DNA of 64,000 nt from Pseudomonas sp. P8_241 (GCF_034008315.1 NZ_CP125377.1:2306001-2370000); one strand, 5' to 3'. Shown: positions 45,821 to 54,971, counted from the first letter of the stretch. The notes: generated by a model not told the origin, from the letters alone. Program-made: numbers and translations.

Positions 45821-47306
45821 GGTCTGCTTGCTGCAACTGTCGGTGCGAGCTGAGCCAGCTACTTACCGTTCTCGGGGTCTTCCCGACCTCTTTGGCGATG
45901 TCATCGATGTCGTACTTCTGCTCCCAAAGGCAGATGGCCTTCTGTTTTAGACTTTCTCTCTTAATTCTTGAGGCAGACTCTGGCGCTATGTAATCCTCAG
46001 ATAAAGCTTCGTTGATCTCGCAATTGCCTATCTTTTCTGCGAGGAAGTTTGCGATAGCTAGGTCTTGCACAAATAACAAGATATTGGATAGGCTTGTTCT
46101 TGACCTCAGGGCAGTTCTGCAAACAGATTGAAGGGTGGACTCGTAGAGTCGTTCATACTTAACTGCTTCCTTGATTTCATTGGGGGTTACTGTGCTCTCG
46201 ACAGAGAGTAGTTCTGCAAGTGTATTCAAACTCCTGATTTCGATTGGGGTTATGTTGCCGTGCTGTAGGCAAATGGCAATGTTATATTCGGAATACTCGT
46301 TGATGCCCCTGTTGTCGATGGGGATGAATTTTATATTGCTATCGTCATGGCCTTGTGGAATTGGAAGTTCAGGTTTGCACCACTGATGTGCCACTAGAAT
46401 TGATTTCCTGTTTCCGATAATTCTAAACACATCGACTTTCAGCCATGCATCTAGTAGACAATCTTCTTGATAGTCTGGAAAAAACTTGCCTGCCTTCATA
46501 AGTGCTGCGCTTTTAGAGTAAGACCTGTTCCTGAAGAAAGGGTGTATCTCTACCTTGTTTCCATACCCAGGAAAATCTATGTTTGCCTCGATGGGGCGAA
46601 TGCACCATCCTGCTCCTTTCAGAGTAACCCCAAGAAGCGTTTTTTCTACTTCCGCCCCCATGATCACCGCTTCCTCTGCTGCATCGAATGCAGGGATGTA
46701 GTGTTTAATACCAATGATTCTGACGGTTCGCTTCAGCTTGGTGTCGAGCTCTCCAACTTCAACAACATACCTGCAATCCAGTAATGCCTTGAGAATGCTG
46801 CGTGCATCAGAGGTAAGAGTTGAATCGCCTCCGTTGGCCAGTCCTTCAATTAGCGTACGGCAATCGTCCTTCGCAGTTACTCTATTCTTATCGCCTACTT
46901 TGATCACATCGGTGATGCCGCCAAACGCTTTACGGTAGGATAGATCGCTAAAGTTGTGTGTCGAACAATCCCAGGTTGTCGGGACTTCATCTACGTACAG
47001 TCTCCATCCATGCAAGGCCTCAGGGTTGATCAGCCTCAGTGACTCGTGGGTACAGATGAGAATCCTGTGGGTGCGGTTGATCAGGCTTTCCTCTAAACAC
47101 TGCACGACAGAACCTTCAACGGTACTGCTATCGATAGCGTTGAAATCCATCTTCATGTCTCGCATTCGGTTTTGCACTTCCGCTGAAAGAATCTTGGTAG
47201 GAAATACAATTACAGAGCATTGATCGTCTAGCTTGGCGAGTCGGTTAATTAGCCAAGATGTTTTTCCTGCTCCTGGCGGTGCGATTAATGCGTGTAGAAT
47301 TTTCAT
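45801..47306 (-). CDS. P-loop ATPase/helicase-like protein with C-terminal HTH
   Basis: 501 residues from the ATG at 47306; a longer start at 47357 is possible and neither has a strong ribosome site. Walker A 'LIAPPGAGKTSWLI' lies at the N terminus, 'VIVFPTKILSAEVQ' looks like motif Ia, and 'LYVDEVPTTWD' is Walker B. A second RecA-like half ends with 'AICLWEQKYDIDDIAKEVGK', a helix-turn-helix. This suits a replication or mobilisation ATPase of a phage satellite or integrative element, but the family is not recognised. It faces the hairpin array at its 3' end. Confidence 0.65.
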   Translation of the reverse strand: MKILHALIAPPGAGKTSWLINRLAKLDDQCSVIVFPTKILSAEVQNRMRDMKMDFNAIDSSTVEGSVVQCLEESLINRTHRILICTHESLRLINPEALHGWRLYVDEVPTTWDCSTHNFSDLSYRKAFGGITDVIKVGDKNRVTAKDDCRTLIEGLANGGDSTLTSDARSILKALLDCRYVVEVGELDTKLKRTVRIIGIKHYIPAFDAAEEAVIMGAEVEKTLLGVTLKGAGWCIRPIEANIDFPGYGNKVEIHPFFRNRSYSKSAALMKAGKFFPDYQEDCLLDAWLKVDVFRIIGNRKSILVAHQWCKPELPIPQGHDDSNIKFIPIDNRGINEYSEYNIAICLQHGNITPIEIRSLNTLAELLSVESTVTPNEIKEAVKYERLYESTLQSVCRTALRSRTSLSNILLFVQDLAIANFLAEKIGNCEINEALSEDYIAPESASRIKRESLKQKAICLWEQKYDIDDIAKEVGKTPRTVSSWLSSHRQLQQADQLEISS

Positions 47307-47541
47307 AAAGGGTTCGGCATTAAAGTGATTAACTGAATTGAGGGCGTAACGATACACTGCCAGAGCTATGAGTCTCTTGTTTAAAGTGGTTGAGGTCTCA
47401 ACGCTCTGACAGCTTTGATGAAACTTGTCGCTGGGGAATAATCGTTGACAATGTTTTCCCAGATCAGCGAGCTTTTTTTGGTGCTAGGGCAGGCGGTTAT
47501 CGATGGTTAGATTGTTGGTGTAGGATGATATTAATCATTAT

Positions 47542-47976
47542 TTAAGATGTTTTCTTTTTCTTTTTCTTTTTCTTTTTCTTTTTCTTTTTTACCTGCTCCA
47601 TCAATTTGGATGTCCGGTCTTTCCGATAGTAAAGTAGGGACGTTAACGTAGGCGTAAGGTGAGGGTGTTGATCCAAAAATAGTTTTAGAAATACGACGTC
47701 AGAGTCATTTGCTGCTACCGAAAAATATTCTTCATGTTCATCGTAATCATGTGTTACACCCCTTACCTCCCCGCTGGGTGTGATCTGCAGATAATAAGAA
47801 GGACGAGTATAATAGTCATCGGGATCAAAATCGTTGGGTTCAATCAAGCTGGTATCAATTACCGTGGCCCACTGAACTGGATAGAGCTCTCCATGCTCAG
47901 GATTAATGAATGGTAGGTTGTCATAGGTAAAGTGGTCTTTGTGGTTTGCTGGGGGGAATGGAGTTTTATTTTTCAT
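47542..47976 (-). CDS. Hypothetical protein with poly-lysine tail
   Basis: 144 residues from the ATG at 47976. The body is acidic and aromatic ('HGELYPVQWATVIDTSLIEP', 'DYYTRPSYYLQITPSGEVRG') and of unknown family. The last 15 residues are 13 lysines plus Thr-Ser, encoded by a TTTTTC hexanucleotide repeat (47550-47590). Because the unit is six bases, length changes add or remove Lys-Lys without a frameshift. A basic tail could bind nucleic acid. Confidence 0.55.
   Translation of the reverse strand: MKNKTPFPPANHKDHFTYDNLPFINPEHGELYPVQWATVIDTSLIEPNDFDPDDYYTRPSYYLQITPSGEVRGVTHDYDEHEEYFSVAANDSDVVFLKLFLDQHPHLTPTLTSLLYYRKDRTSKLMEQVKKKKKKKKKKKKKTS
47550..47590. repeat. TTTTTC hexanucleotide repeat inside a coding region
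   Basis: Five perfect TTTTTC units with partial ends, coding poly-lysine on the minus strand. Confidence 0.95.
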
Positions 47977-48254
47977 AAGGCGATACCTGTCATATCCTCG
48001 CAAAGACATCATGGGTTTGCATGATTTGAGAGGGGGCGTGATTTTTTGAAAACGGTTGTCTAAGGTACTTTTATTGGTATGTGCGTAATTGGGTTTTCTT
48101 GGGCTTGAAGTTGCTCCGTGGTTGTTGATCTGGGTTTTTGTTATTGGAAATTATGCTTTTCTCAATCTTTGATTTTGCCGTGCTAGACGATTTATGGGAG
48201 TATTCAGCCTGCGAATTATTCATCTGTCAACAGCAAATTTTCGAGTTTTTTCGC

Positions 48255-48424
48255 GCTAGTTTAGTTAGTGTTCTATTTTTCTGGTAGTGCTGATTTAATT
48301 AGTGTTCGACTTTTCCGGTAGTGCTGGTTTAATTAGTGCTCGACTTTTCCAGTGGTACTGGTTTAGTTGATGATCAAGTTTTCAATTGGTGCTGGTTTAG
48401 TTAGTGTTCGAATTTTTCAGTTAC
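48255..48424. repeat. Five tandem 34-bp iteron-like repeats
   Basis: Units start at 48255, 48289, 48323, 48357 and 48391, each exactly 34 bp. The consensus begins GCTGGTTTAGTTAGTGTTCG and ends TTTTCCGGTAGT. The units differ at several positions, so they are old. They lie between the small poly-lysine gene and the broken integrase, with no ORF across them. Confidence 0.9.
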
Positions 48425-48532
48425 TTTTTGTGGCATAGCGTCCAAATGATGCCCTCAAGTCTGGGGGGGGGCGCGTCTTAACCGGTTTCAATACTGAAAC
48501 CAACCCACCTTTCGGTTGTGGGGCAGACAGAC

Positions 48533-49828
48533 TTACAACTTGATCTGCGACATGGCTTCCGCCATCGCCTTCAGTGGGCTACGGCTGCCATAAATGCTAA
48601 ACGTGACCGCACTGTCTTCGTGTCCGGCAATCCGCTTGATCAACGAGTCCGGCACCCCGGCATCCCGCAAGTCGTCGATGAGCGTGTGACGGAAGCTGTG
48701 GAACGTCTTTCTCGGGTCGGTGATGCCTTGCTTGGTCTTATACCGACCAAACCATTTCGACGGTGCATGGCCCAGCTTCCCCAGAACGGATTCCAGTTCT
48801 GGGAACAGGCGATCTGCTCCTGTGCTCCGCGCAGGCTCAGCATGCTGCAATAGCCCCAAGTCGATCAGGGCCGGGTGCAAGGGGAGAATGCGTCGACTGC
48901 TGGAGTTCTTCAGGTTCTGGCCTTCGCGGCTGTCATCGATGCGGATGCACTGGATGCCCTGTTGTTCGATGAAGTCCTCCACACGCAGTTGGCAGAGTTC
49001 TTCCAGTCGTGCCCCGGTGGCTCGCCCAAGGAGCGGCAACCAGTAACGCCATGGATGCTTTTGGGCTTCTGCATTTAGTGCAGTCAGATCCAGTAGGGTG
49101 GTCAGATCGTGTCGATCAAAGGACAATCGTGCCTCCTTGGCCGATCCAGTCATCACCTTCATGCCCACCAAAGGATTGTCCCCGATGTACCCGTTGGACT
49201 TGCACCAGTTCATGAACGCCGACAGTTTGCGTAGACGGTTGTTTACGGTAACGGCGGTGATGGTTTTGTAAGTGGCGCCAGACTCAATCACCTGCCTCAG
49301 GGTCTTGCCCACATACTCGGGGCGTAGGCCAAAGTACTGCGGACAGCGACCCAGACGATCTTTCAACAGTCGGGCTTGCTGGACGTCGAATGCTTCAATC
49401 GGCATGTCACCCATAAGCTCGAACAAATCTCGCAATGAGCGTTCGACTTCGTGCGTGCTGACCTCGCGCCATGTGCCACCACGTTTTCCTTCTTCTATAT
49501 AGAGCTTGGAAAGGGTGGTGAGCGTAGGGTCGTCACTGTTCCGCATCACTGCATTGGTTGGTGACTTCCGTACAGCAGGTTGGACCGTTGGTGAGGGGGC
49601 AGAGTCTCGCCACTCCGAACACAGCCGACGCAGCGTCTGGGGGTCTGCCAGAGGGTTCTAATGGAGGTAGTTGAGCACTTGCTGAGCCAATGAGCTGGCG
49701 AGGAATAATGCAGCCTGACGCTCTCGCAGGTTAAGGCACATACGCAGGGTGTGACGATTCGGAAACAGGTGCTTGGGCAGTCGAAGGTTCAGGTAGTAGA
49801 CCGATTGGCGGCGGACGATATAACTCAT
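48533..49828 (-). pseudogene. Tyrosine integrase interrupted by an in-frame TAG
   Basis: The N-terminal piece (49658-49828) reads 'MSYIVRRQSVYYLNLRLPKH' and ends '...AQQVLNYLH' at TAG (49658-49660). The frame then continues unbroken ('NPLADPQTLRRLCSEWRDSA'...) into the 338-residue ORF with a full catalytic domain: 'GRATGARLEELCQLRVED' (Arg), 'HSFRHTLIDDLRDAG' (His-x-x-Arg), 'IAGHEDSAVTFSIYG' (His, Tyr). Together they make one protein of about 431 codons. A CAG-to-TAG change is the simplest explanation. The catalytic part might still be made from the internal ATG at 49549. Confidence 0.8.
48756..48856. repeat. 101-bp direct repeat, left copy (inside the integrase gene)
   Basis: Identical base for base to 53814-53914, while the sequence just before it in both places is similar but diverged. 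Confidence 0.9.
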
Positions 49829-49944
49829 GAGTGGAACACCAAAGTGGAACAGCAAAGTGGACCAATGCTGGTTACACCTCAGATTTTCCTACGCGTTGTG
49901 CAACATGTTTTTAAACAATGAAGAATCTGTTCATCAGGCTGGAA

Positions 49945-50060
49945 GCCCCGTAATACATGGCTTGCAACGATCAGCGAGCATGCTGGCATGCCACCTGGTC
50001 AGAGCCGGAAGGCAGCAGCCACAGCGGGAACATTGTGTGCCGGGGTGTGGCTGGTGGGGC
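49945..50060 (+). ncRNA. ffs: SRP RNA (4.5S)-like gene inside the island
   Basis: The segment around 49990-50060 has the domain IV hallmark of bacterial SRP RNA: CCTGGTCAGAGCC-GGAA-GGCAGCAGCCA, then GTGTGCCGGGGTGTGGCTGG and GGGGC, matching the conserved 3' arm of E. coli 4.5S RNA position by position. A 5' arm with GCCCC and GCAACGATCAGC precedes it, but the pairing of the first 25 nt is imperfect, so the 5' end is uncertain. SRP RNA is essential and normally single-copy. Here it lies 116 bp from a broken integrase. It could be an extra copy, an att-derived copy, or the only one. Confidence 0.7.
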
Positions 50061-50124
50061 CGCCTCCATTTCCTGGGTCTGAAAATCCCAGGCCGTTCTT
50101 CATGCCCCATGCCACGCCAGCCGC

Positions 50125-50928
50125 TCAGTCGCAAACAATTGGCTTTTCCAGAAGCCGCGAATCGAACGCCTCCAAGACAGTGACATGATCGCCGGGTAAG
50201 GCCACCAGCTGCATACAGCGAAACGCTTTGTCCTTCAAATGATCAAGAGTCAGCTCCGGATCAATAATGCGATCATCGCTGCCGATAAAATGCCTCTGTG
50301 CAATGTTCCTGACGTGTGCAGCATCGCGCGATGGTTCGAGAGAGCCAGTCAGCGGCGACAAGCCATGGCGCTTCACCCACTCGGCGGGGTCCAGATTGCC
50401 TGCAATAGTCTGTAACTGGCTGACGTCATTGCGTTGCTCGGCGAGCAGTAGTGCCACCGTCGCTCCCCCCGAGTATCCGATGAGTTCTATGGAAGACGCA
50501 CCATATCTGCCCTTGACTACGTCGATGACCTCGCTGATGGACTCGATAACGTTTGAGCTAAATCGGGCGTTGCTCCACACCGACGGCGTACAGGCTTGGC
50601 TCATGACAAACTGGCAGGGCCTTGCTATGTAAATGCCCGGGTGGTTTCGCGTAGCCAATGCGGCGACATTGAAGGCATGCGGAGAAGGGTCTAGGCTTGG
50701 CTGCGAGCTTGTTGCCCATGCATGGCCATCGCCTTCAATGTAAAAAGTCAGCCGATTGCCGGGTTTGAAGTGGGCAGGTGTCAGTGTCTGGATTGGGAAG
50801 TGAACGGACTTGATCACCTCCGTCATCGATCCATTCGTCCGAGCCCATTCGTTGAGTTTCACCTGCGGACTTGAGCAGCCTGCAAGCGCCAGCATCATTG
50901 CAGCACAATTTATAAGGCTCTTTAGCAT
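50125..50928 (-). CDS. Alpha/beta-hydrolase lipoprotein
   Basis: 267 residues. The signal peptide ends in a lipobox ('MMLALAGCSS'). The nucleophile elbow is 'LIGYSGGATVALLL' (Ser in G-Y-S-G-G); a late His in 'ALPGDHVTVLEAF' fits the triad. Other marks: 'LTFYIEGDGHAWATSSQPSL' (oxyanion region). An envelope esterase or thioesterase is likely. It lies 68 bp downstream of the autotransporter on the same strand and reads as backbone-like Pseudomonas DNA, so the pair probably came together. Substrate unknown. Confidence 0.8.
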   Translation of the reverse strand: MLKSLINCAAMMLALAGCSSPQVKLNEWARTNGSMTEVIKSVHFPIQTLTPAHFKPGNRLTFYIEGDGHAWATSSQPSLDPSPHAFNVAALATRNHPGIYIARPCQFVMSQACTPSVWSNARFSSNVIESISEVIDVVKGRYGASSIELIGYSGGATVALLLAEQRNDVSQLQTIAGNLDPAEWVKRHGLSPLTGSLEPSRDAAHVRNIAQRHFIGSDDRIIDPELTLDHLKDKAFRCMQLVALPGDHVTVLEAFDSRLLEKPIVCD

Positions 50929-50951
50929 CGGTGAGATCCCCTGGAAATGAA

Positions 50952-50973
50952 TCAGCCCGCCAAAAGGCGGGCT
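50952..50973. terminator. Hairpin between autotransporter and hydrolase genes
   Basis: CAGCCCGCC-AAAA-GGCGGGCTG, a perfect 9-bp stem with no T run on either strand. It may protect the autotransporter mRNA or weaken read-through. Confidence 0.55.
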
Positions 50974-50996
50974 GATCGGTCAGCTGGCTTCCCGGA

Positions 50997-53381
50997 TCAG
51001 AAGTCGTAGCGCACTTTTGCTGTGAAGGCATCAGCATCGAAGCCGGTCTTCATCAGGCGCTCGTAGCTGCCGCCGATGGTCACGGCGCCCAGCTTGTAGT
51101 CGGCGCCAATGCCCGCTTCGTAGCTGTTGCGCGTCGGGGTCACGCCCGTTGCCACAAACGACGTGCCACCCAGGGTGAACGCCGAAGTCGTGCTGGACTT
51201 GTCGGCGATCAGGTCGTGGTAAGTCATCAGCTTGAACTCGGGCTCCAGGGTGCCTTTGCCTAAGTCGAAAGAGCTTGCGACACGCAAACCGGCACCGACT
51301 TCACCTACTTCCAAGCGCTGGTCGCCGGTTTTCAGGGCTGCGGAAGAACCGTGTTCAGAGAAACCGTCGATAGACAGATTGGTGTAGCGTGCCGTCACAC
51401 GCGGCTCAACCAAAAGGTTGTCTTCAAAATGGAAGCCGTAGCCAGTGATGACGTTCAGGCCGATCATGTCGCTGTCGTAGTTACCCTTGGCCGTGGTGCC
51501 GGAAATGTAGCGTTTCGAGTCGTTCTTGCCTATGCCGTACGACAGGCCACCGTCGATGAAATAGTTGCCTTCGGTCCATGTGCCGTAGGCGGTCAGGGCA
51601 TTGTTTTCGACGTCGGTCTTGTTGCCGTTGTCGGAGTCAACATTGGTTTTCACGTAGCTGTAAGCCACGCCTAAAACAGTATTGTCGTTCAGCTTGTGGT
51701 CAGCGCCTATGGCGAAACCACGGGAGTTGGCATCGTAACCGTCAACGCCCGAACGAACATCCTGGTTGGCATGGTTGGACAGGATCTGGAACCACGCGCC
51801 AGTGCCCGACAGCATGTCGCCCGAAGACTGGCCTGCGCGCAGGTTGCTGGAGCGGCTGCTTATCGCATTGTTAACCAAGGTAATGCTCGAGTTGGCAGCA
51901 GATGCCGCGCCGCCGTTCACTTCAGGACTCAATTGCTTGGCCACCTTGGCAATTGCTTCAGCATCAGAGCCAGCAGCAATCAGGGCTTTGAGGACCGGGT
52001 CGTTCGGGTTGCTGTTGCCTAGCAGTTCGGCAACCGACATGAAGGACTGAGCCGCACCTTGGACGGTCGCATCACCGCCGCCGTTCTCGATCACGGTGCC
52101 GGTTTCTTCGCTGCCAACGCTGGTGACTTTGAGGTTCAGCTTGCCGTCAGCGAGGGTCGAGCTGTCGACGGTCAGCAGCGACGAGCTGCTCTTGATCACA
52201 ACGTTTGGAGCAATGTTCAGGGTTTGAGCGCTGATTAGATTGTAGTGGGCGCCGCCTTGGGCAAAGTCTGTCCCCTTGGCGTTGATAATCACGGTCGACC
52301 CGCTTGCCAGGTCTGCAGTGCCGGTAACGGTCAGCACAGGCGTGTCTGGTTTGGTCTCGACGCTCAATGGCAGGCCAAGGGTGGCACCTGACAAAAGGTT
52401 GAAGTCGCCGTCCAAGGTGGTGTGTGGCGCCGCCAAGGTCAGCGTGGCGTTCTCGGCGACTCGAAGTTTGTCCGCTTCGATCATGCTGGCGTTAATCAGG
52501 CCGTTGCCATTGACCAGAATCCGGTCGATGCCATTAATGTTGCCCACGATGCTCGAAAGGTCGCTACTGCCCGCTTCGCCGATGTTCAAATCTGCCCGGC
52601 CATTGGCGCCGTAGATGGCGTAGCTGCCACCTTGAATTAAGCCTGAGACGGCATTGATCTGCAGGCGTTTATTGTCAACCGGTGGGAGGTTGTAGTCGCT
52701 GGGGTTCATCGTGAACTGATCAAGATCAATACCAATTGCGCCTCCGCGAATGGTGCCGGTATTGGTGATGCCTTTCTCCGGGTTGGTGAAGTTGACACCG
52801 TCCACCAATATACCGCGCCCCGAGAGGCCATCCGCACTGATGCCCTCGATTACGCCAGCGTTATCGATACTCTGGATTGAGGACGAGAGGGAGTTGTAAG
52901 GGGCATCATCGGCATTGCGCGTGCTGTCTAGATCCAGGCCGACGCCGCCACCGGAAATCCGTCCATCGTTCTGAAGCACACCTCCAAGCACAGCGCCCGA
53001 GAGATGAAGGCCTGTGGACCCTTCACCGACTGCCTGGATGATGGATTGGTTGGTGAACGAGCCGGCCATGACTTGGTAGAAGACTGGACGGGGAGTCTGC
53101 TCGATGGTCATTGCATTTGAATCAGCGCCGCTGGCCGTCACCTGCGCCTTATTGACGATATCCCCGTTATAGAGCTCTCCATCATCGGGCTGTCTATTGC
53201 CCACAACGACATCAAGCAAATGCAGGCCTACCGAGCCATCTCCGCTACCGGTTACCGAGGTTTTGTTGGTAAAACCTTCAACAAAAACTGCGTTGGAAAT
53301 GACGCTGCCATCGATGGCATGGGCGGCGGATGCATAGGCGAATGATACGGCGACCGCCAAGAGGCTCTGCTTGAGGTACAT
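50997..53381 (-). CDS. Autotransporter with C-terminal beta-barrel
   Basis: 794 residues. Sec signal 'QSLLAVAVSFAYASAAHA'. Residues to about 500 form a low-complexity passenger rich in N-G, T, S and V, with beta-helix-like pieces ('TNTGTIRGGAIGIDLDQF'). Residues about 520-794 are the autotransporter barrel ('GAWFQILSNHANQDVRSGVD', 'FAIGADHKLNDNTVLGVAYS'), ending in the Phe-terminal signature 'FTAKVRYDF'. It is a surface-displayed or released protein, transcribed ahead of the hydrolase lipoprotein. It is bounded by duplicated integrase sequence, so it may be separate cargo. Confidence 0.9.
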   Translation of the reverse strand: MYLKQSLLAVAVSFAYASAAHAIDGSVISNAVFVEGFTNKTSVTGSGDGSVGLHLLDVVVGNRQPDDGELYNGDIVNKAQVTASGADSNAMTIEQTPRPVFYQVMAGSFTNQSIIQAVGEGSTGLHLSGAVLGGVLQNDGRISGGGVGLDLDSTRNADDAPYNSLSSSIQSIDNAGVIEGISADGLSGRGILVDGVNFTNPEKGITNTGTIRGGAIGIDLDQFTMNPSDYNLPPVDNKRLQINAVSGLIQGGSYAIYGANGRADLNIGEAGSSDLSSIVGNINGIDRILVNGNGLINASMIEADKLRVAENATLTLAAPHTTLDGDFNLLSGATLGLPLSVETKPDTPVLTVTGTADLASGSTVIINAKGTDFAQGGAHYNLISAQTLNIAPNVVIKSSSSLLTVDSSTLADGKLNLKVTSVGSEETGTVIENGGGDATVQGAAQSFMSVAELLGNSNPNDPVLKALIAAGSDAEAIAKVAKQLSPEVNGGAASAANSSITLVNNAISSRSSNLRAGQSSGDMLSGTGAWFQILSNHANQDVRSGVDGYDANSRGFAIGADHKLNDNTVLGVAYSYVKTNVDSDNGNKTDVENNALTAYGTWTEGNYFIDGGLSYGIGKNDSKRYISGTTAKGNYDSDMIGLNVITGYGFHFEDNLLVEPRVTARYTNLSIDGFSEHGSSAALKTGDQRLEVGEVGAGLRVASSFDLGKGTLEPEFKLMTYHDLIADKSSTTSAFTLGGTSFVATGVTPTRNSYEAGIGADYKLGAVTIGGSYERLMKTGFDADAFTAKVRYDF

Positions 53382-53671
53382 GTCAATCCTTAAATGTCAC
53401 GGCTCAGTAAACAATGGATGGCGCTCGGATTGCCAGCATTTAGGGAAGGCTCGAGTGCCATCGCAAACGGGGGGCGGAATGTACAGAGCAGTTACAATGG
53501 ATGTCAAACTGCCATTATTCTTTCGCAGCGCTGTAAGACGGCGTTTGTAGGGCTTTTGCTCGGCATGCGCGGTGTCATTCAGTCACGGAAGGCTGCGGCC
53601 CCGCTTGTTTTTTTTCAATCAAGTCAGAATCCACCGAGAACGCCATAAACCGAAGACAACCTAGCCAACAG

Positions 53672-53914
53672 GTGCCGCCTGCCCGGCGATTCGTTTGATT
53701 AGCGAATCCTGCACCTCGGCATCCCGCGGGTCGTTCATGAGCGTGTGGCGGAAACTGTCGAGCGTCTTCCGGGGGCGGTGATGCCCAGTTTGGTTTTGTA
53801 GCGACCGAACCACTTCGACGGTGCATGGCCCAGCTTCCCCAGAACGGATTCCAGTTCTGGGAACAGGCGATCTGCTCCTGTGCTCCGCGCAGGCTCAGCA
53901 TGCTGCAATAGCCC
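53672..53914 (-). pseudogene. Integrase fragment duplicating 48614-48856
   Basis: Recognisable copy of the catalytic C-terminal part of the integrase at 48533-49828. The first 140 bp differ at many positions and have lost one base (frameshift near 53770); the last 101 bp are identical to 48756-48856. No start or stop context remains. Confidence 0.8.
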
Positions 53915-54014
53915 TAGGCTGATGAATGTCTACGGCGGTGGATGCTCAGAGTTTGCACCTTATAAGCCGCCGACCGACGTAAGTGCGTTGGCTGGCGGAC
54001 CGTGATTGATGGGG

Positions 54015-54971
54015 TCAGTCAATAAGGTGCAAAACATCTTTGACATTGAGATGCGAGTAGCGGGCCACGGATCGAGTGTCCCGGTGACCTGACACGATCA
54101 TGATCTGAGCGTTGTTGAATCCCTTCTTTGCGACGTTCGTTATTCTGGTGTGCCTGAGTTGGTGCAATCGAACGCTACTGTCTAAGCCCGCCTTCACACG
54201 TGCCAATCGCACAGCCTGTGATACGGCATGTGGAGTGACCGTGAATATTTGACCGCACGGGTGTCCTGCCACAGTGGCCCAGAGTTGAGCGAGCTGAAGT
54301 ATTTCCACTGCGCGGTGGGTGAGGGGGACGGACCTTGTGCCGTTCTTCCCGTCGATCACGTCGGCAATGCGATCCTTAAGATGCAGGCAGTCTTTCGTCA
54401 GCTTCAGGATTTCGGATCGCCGCATGGCAGTCTCGTAGGCAAGTTCGACAATGAGTTGCATGGTGGGAGACAGTTTCGCTAGTAATCGCTGAAGCTCGCT
54501 TGCACGGACAACCTTATCGGAAGAGCGATCAGGCTTTGGGAGTGCGATGTCGCTGACAGGATTGTGAATGTTGATCAGTAGGCCGCGTTTGGCGAACCTG
54601 TAGAAGCGGGACATGAATGCGAGTTGCGTTCTGCATGTGGATGGCTTGACCTTCTTCAATCGCATGATCTTGAAGTCATTGATCATCTGCGGCGTGATTT
54701 CATGAATGGGCTGAGTGAAGTGCCTACCCAGATGCTCCACGATCTTCAGTGCGTGGTCGTAGCTGCTTTTTCCCTTGAGCATCGTTTCGCAGTAGGTCAT
54801 GCCCAACGTATAAATGGTGTGATGCTTGCGATCCATCGTCACGGCTTCGATCTGCTTCGCCCATGACTCTGCTTCAGCCTTGGTGCTGAAGGTTTTCGAC
54901 TGTGGAGATTTACCTTTTGCCCGTACTTGAGCGTTCCAGTTGCCGGATGGGAGTAATCGGAAATTAGCCAT
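54015..54971 (-). CDS. int: Tyrosine integrase of the island
   Basis: 318 residues from the ATG at 54971 ('MANFRLLPSGNWNAQVRAKG', an Arm-type DNA-binding domain). SAM-like core-binding domain near 60-150, catalytic domain after it: 'ETAMRRSEILKLTKDCL' (Arg), 'LHQLRHTRITNVAKKG' (His-x-x-Arg), 'IVSGHRDTRSVARYSHL' (His, Tyr). The frame is open upstream to 55082 but that part runs into the tRNA repeat and is not coding. The gene begins 76 bp from attR, so it is very probably the enzyme that inserted the island at tRNA-Val. It looks intact. Confidence 0.92.
   Translation of the reverse strand: MANFRLLPSGNWNAQVRAKGKSPQSKTFSTKAEAESWAKQIEAVTMDRKHHTIYTLGMTYCETMLKGKSSYDHALKIVEHLGRHFTQPIHEITPQMINDFKIMRLKKVKPSTCRTQLAFMSRFYRFAKRGLLINIHNPVSDIALPKPDRSSDKVVRASELQRLLAKLSPTMQLIVELAYETAMRRSEILKLTKDCLHLKDRIADVIDGKNGTRSVPLTHRAVEILQLAQLWATVAGHPCGQIFTVTPHAVSQAVRLARVKAGLDSSVRLHQLRHTRITNVAKKGFNNAQIMIVSGHRDTRSVARYSHLNVKDVLHLID

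Noticed and set aside
48255..48424. CRISPR-like array
   Set aside because: The 34-bp repeats are directly abutting with no spacers, differ from each other, and no cas genes are present.
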